Assembly: GCA_019116885.1 (NCBI GenBank)
Contig: DXAU01000008.1
Location: 1 to 44,165, forward strand
Origin: Candidatus Mediterraneibacter pullistercoris
GTDB taxonomy: Bacteria; Bacillota; Clostridia; Lachnospirales; Lachnospiraceae
DNA: 44,165 nt
Direction of reading: 5' to 3'
Positions within the stretch are counted from its first letter, which is position 1. Each line of letters opens with the position of its first letter. Below the pieces are notes generated by a model. It did not search any database. It was given only the letters and a program-made list of their open reading frames with translations, and was not told where the DNA came from. Below are positions 42,196 to 44,165 of the stretch, piece by piece. Both the position numbers and the translations under genes were made by a program.

Positions 42196-44165
42196 GTGCA
42201 GAGGATAGGAGTATTTGTCTGCCACTGTGGATCAAATATCGCAGCTACGGTAGACGTAAAGAAAGTCGCTGAGATGGCGCTGCATGAGCCGGGCGTGGTT
42301 CATGCCGAGGAATACCAGTACATGTGTTCCGAGGCCGGACAGGAGCTGATCCACAAGGCGATCAAAGAGAAACAACTGACAGGACTTGTCGTCTGTTCAT
42401 GTTCTCCGCGTATGCACGAGACGACATTCAGAAACGCGGCGGAGAAAGCGGGACTCAACCCGTACATGGTAGAGATCGCGAACATCCGCGAGCACTGTTC
42501 ATGGATTCACAAGGATATTGAGGAAGCGACGGAAAAGGCTGTCATTCTGATGCGTGCAGCGATAGCAAAAGTAAATCTGAACTCACCGCTCAAACCTGGC
42601 GAGAGCCGTGTCACAAAGAGAGCGCTCGTGATCGGAGGCGGTATCGCAGGCATCCAGACAGCGCTTGATATCGCGGAGGCAGGATACCCGGTTGATATTG
42701 TGGAGAAGACGCCGAGTATCGGTGGAAGGATGTCCCAGCTCGATAAGACATTCCCGACGCTGGACTGTTCATCGTGTATTCTGACGCCGAAGATGGGAGA
42801 GGTGAACGCGCACCCGAACATCAACATCTATACATACAGTGAGGTAGAGAGTGTATCCGGGTTCGTGGGAGACTTCACAGTTGAAATCCGCAAGAAAGCA
42901 AGAAGCGTGGATATGGATAAATGTACGGGCTGCGGTGTATGCCAGGAAAAATGCCCGAGTAAGAAGACACCAAGCGAGTTCAACCGCGGCTTAAACAACA
43001 GAAGCGCGATCTACACGCCGTTTGCACAGGCAGTTCCGAATGTCCCGGTCATTGACCGCGATGCATGCATCAAATTCAAGACAGGAAAATGCGGGATCTG
43101 CTCGAAAGTGTGCCAGGCGGGCGCCATCGATTATGACCAGATCGACGAGATCGTTACAGAGAAATACGGCGCGATCGTTGTCGCTACAGGATTCGACATG
43201 ATTAATCTGGATAGGTATGACGAGTATGCGTACAGCCAGAGCAAGGACGTCATCACATCTCTTGAGCTGGAACGTATCATGAACGCTGCAGGACCGACAG
43301 GCGGACATCTGGAGAGACTCTCCGACGGAAAAGCTCCGAAAGAGATGGTATTCATTCAGTGTGTGGGAAGCCGCTGCGCGAACGACCGGGGCAAGAGCTA
43401 CTGCTCCAAAGTCTGCTGTATGTACACGGCGAAACATGCAATGCTTATCCGCGACAAATATCCGGATGTAAATGTGACGGTATTCTATATTGATGTGAGA
43501 ACACCGGGCAAGAACTTCGATGAGTTCTACCGCAGAGCAGTAGAGGACTATGGTGTAAACTACATCAAAGGACAGGTCGGAAAAGTCATTCCGCAGCCGA
43601 ACGGAAAGCTGCTCGTGCAGGGTGCTGACCTTCTGGACAACAAACAGATATTAAAAGAGGCTGACATGGTTGTCCTTGCGGCAGCGATCGAACCGAATCC
43701 AGGTGTGAGAAAAATCGCTACCATGCTGACAGCAAGTATCGATACGAACAACTTCCTTACAGAAGCTCACGCGAAGCTTCGTCCGGTAGAGTCACCGACG
43801 GCCGGTATCTTCCTTTCCGGTGTATGCCAGGGACCGAAAGATATTCCGGAGACTGTATCCCAGGCAGGAGCTGCCGCTGTGAAGGCAATCGGACTTCTTG
43901 CCAAAGATAAACTGCTGACGAATCCATGTACAGCACACCCGGATGAACTTATGTGTAACGGGTGTTCTCAGTGTGCGAATGTCTGCCCGTACGGTGCGAT
44001 TACCTATGAGGATAAAGAGGTGAACGATCACGGAATCCGAGAGACAAGACGGCTTGCAGTTGTAAACGACGCACTTTGTCAGGGATGCGGCGCTTGTACC
44101 GTAACATGTCCGTCCGGAGCAATGGACCTGCAGGGATTCTCGAACAGACAGATTCTAGCGGAGGT
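42196..44165 (+). CDS. hdrA: Heterodisulfide reductase subunit A-like flavoprotein (3' end outside window)
   Basis: At least 656 residues, open to the end of the window. It starts at GTG 42196 with AGGAGGTGAT upstream. In order: VFVCHCGSNIAA and the CSCSPRMHE region, the FAD loop GGGIAGIQTALD followed by GGRMSQLDKTFPTLDCSSC, a ferredoxin pair (CTGCGVCQEKCPS and CGICSKVCQAG), and two C-terminal [4Fe-4S] motifs (CNGCSQCANVCPYG and CQGCGACTVTCPSG). It is the flavin-based electron-bifurcating subunit. The last visible residues match where methanogen HdrA is about to end, so few codons are probably missing unless a MvhD-like domain is fused. Confidence 0.93.
   Translation, partial: MQRIGVFVCHCGSNIAATVDVKKVAEMALHEPGVVHAEEYQYMCSEAGQELIHKAIKEKQLTGLVVCSCSPRMHETTFRNAAEKAGLNPYMVEIANIREHCSWIHKDIEEATEKAVILMRAAIAKVNLNSPLKPGESRVTKRALVIGGGIAGIQTALDIAEAGYPVDIVEKTPSIGGRMSQLDKTFPTLDCSSCILTPKMGEVNAHPNINIYTYSEVESVSGFVGDFTVEIRKKARSVDMDKCTGCGVCQEKCPSKKTPSEFNRGLNNRSAIYTPFAQAVPNVPVIDRDACIKFKTGKCGICSKVCQAGAIDYDQIDEIVTEKYGAIVVATGFDMINLDRYDEYAYSQSKDVITSLELERIMNAAGPTGGHLERLSDGKAPKEMVFIQCVGSRCANDRGKSYCSKVCCMYTAKHAMLIRDKYPDVNVTVFYIDVRTPGKNFDEFYRRAVEDYGVNYIKGQVGKVIPQPNGKLLVQGADLLDNKQILKEADMVVLAAAIEPNPGVRKIATMLTASIDTNNFLTEAHAKLRPVESPTAGIFLSGVCQGPKDIPETVSQAGAAAVKAIGLLAKDKLLTNPCTAHPDELMCNGCSQCANVCPYGAITYEDKEVNDHGIRETRRLAVVNDALCQGCGACTVTCPSGAMDLQGFSNRQILAE

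Overview
The window looks like a low-to-mid GC Gram-positive anaerobe of the Lachnospiraceae (Clostridia; Mediterraneibacter/Dorea/Blautia-like). This rests on strong AGGAGG ribosome sites, the gene families present (AzlCD, DUF3737 next to MalY, PopT/DUF368, Rex-type lactate dehydrogenase control, soluble HdrABC) and an ICE-type cargo region. The species cannot be fixed from sequence reading alone.

Region 1 (1-9400) is mobile, AT-richer DNA. It starts with the end of an ICE mobilisation protein and a small helix-turn-helix protein. A long minus-strand metal/siderophore-uptake cassette follows: AraC regulator, ECF T, duplicated ECF ATPase, MptD-like S component, two YbtP/YbtQ-like ABC exporter-fold importers, a DtxR-type iron repressor and a receiver-less OmpR-type protein. 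There are no siderophore synthesis genes, so it is probably a scavenging system. Region 2 (9470-10730) is a junction: a tnpA-only IS200/IS605 element and a flavodoxin gene that has lost its 5' part.

Region 3 (10760-14430) holds an SDR oxidoreductase and then a SirTM-class sirtuin plus zinc macrodomain hydrolase pair followed by an Rrf2 regulator. Three copies of TGTAAY-N7-ATTACA sit in the sirtuin and Rrf2 promoters, so the three genes look like one regulated ADP-ribosylation module. The sirtuin is broken, or switched, at a run of eight C. Region 4 (14670-21904) is amino-acid and sulphur metabolism: azlCD, O-acetylhomoserine sulfhydrylase, cysK, a LysR regulator, DUF3737 and MalY. Region 5 (22048-33781) is housekeeping: DUF2325, S1 protein, CBS pyrophosphatase, flavin reductase, threonine aldolase, enolase, MATE, PopT, sugar nucleotidyltransferase, galE, ahpC and a relic of a flavoprotein reductase. 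Region 6 (34020-39497) has a SulP transporter, a DUF2975/HTH pair and a CsoR/P1B-ATPase metal-efflux pair. Region 7 (39541-44165) has ldh behind a Rex-like operator and then hdrBCA, with hdrA running off the window.

The most notable pattern crosses regions. The inverted repeat AGTTAG-N6-CTAACT (or a close variant) occurs at the predicted transcription start of six promoters: three in the mobile uptake cassette (ABC pair, ecfT operon, araC) and three in the chromosome (DUF2325, enolase, ahpC). This suggests one metal- or redox-responsive repressor controlling acquired and resident genes together. The cassette's own DtxR-family protein is a candidate.
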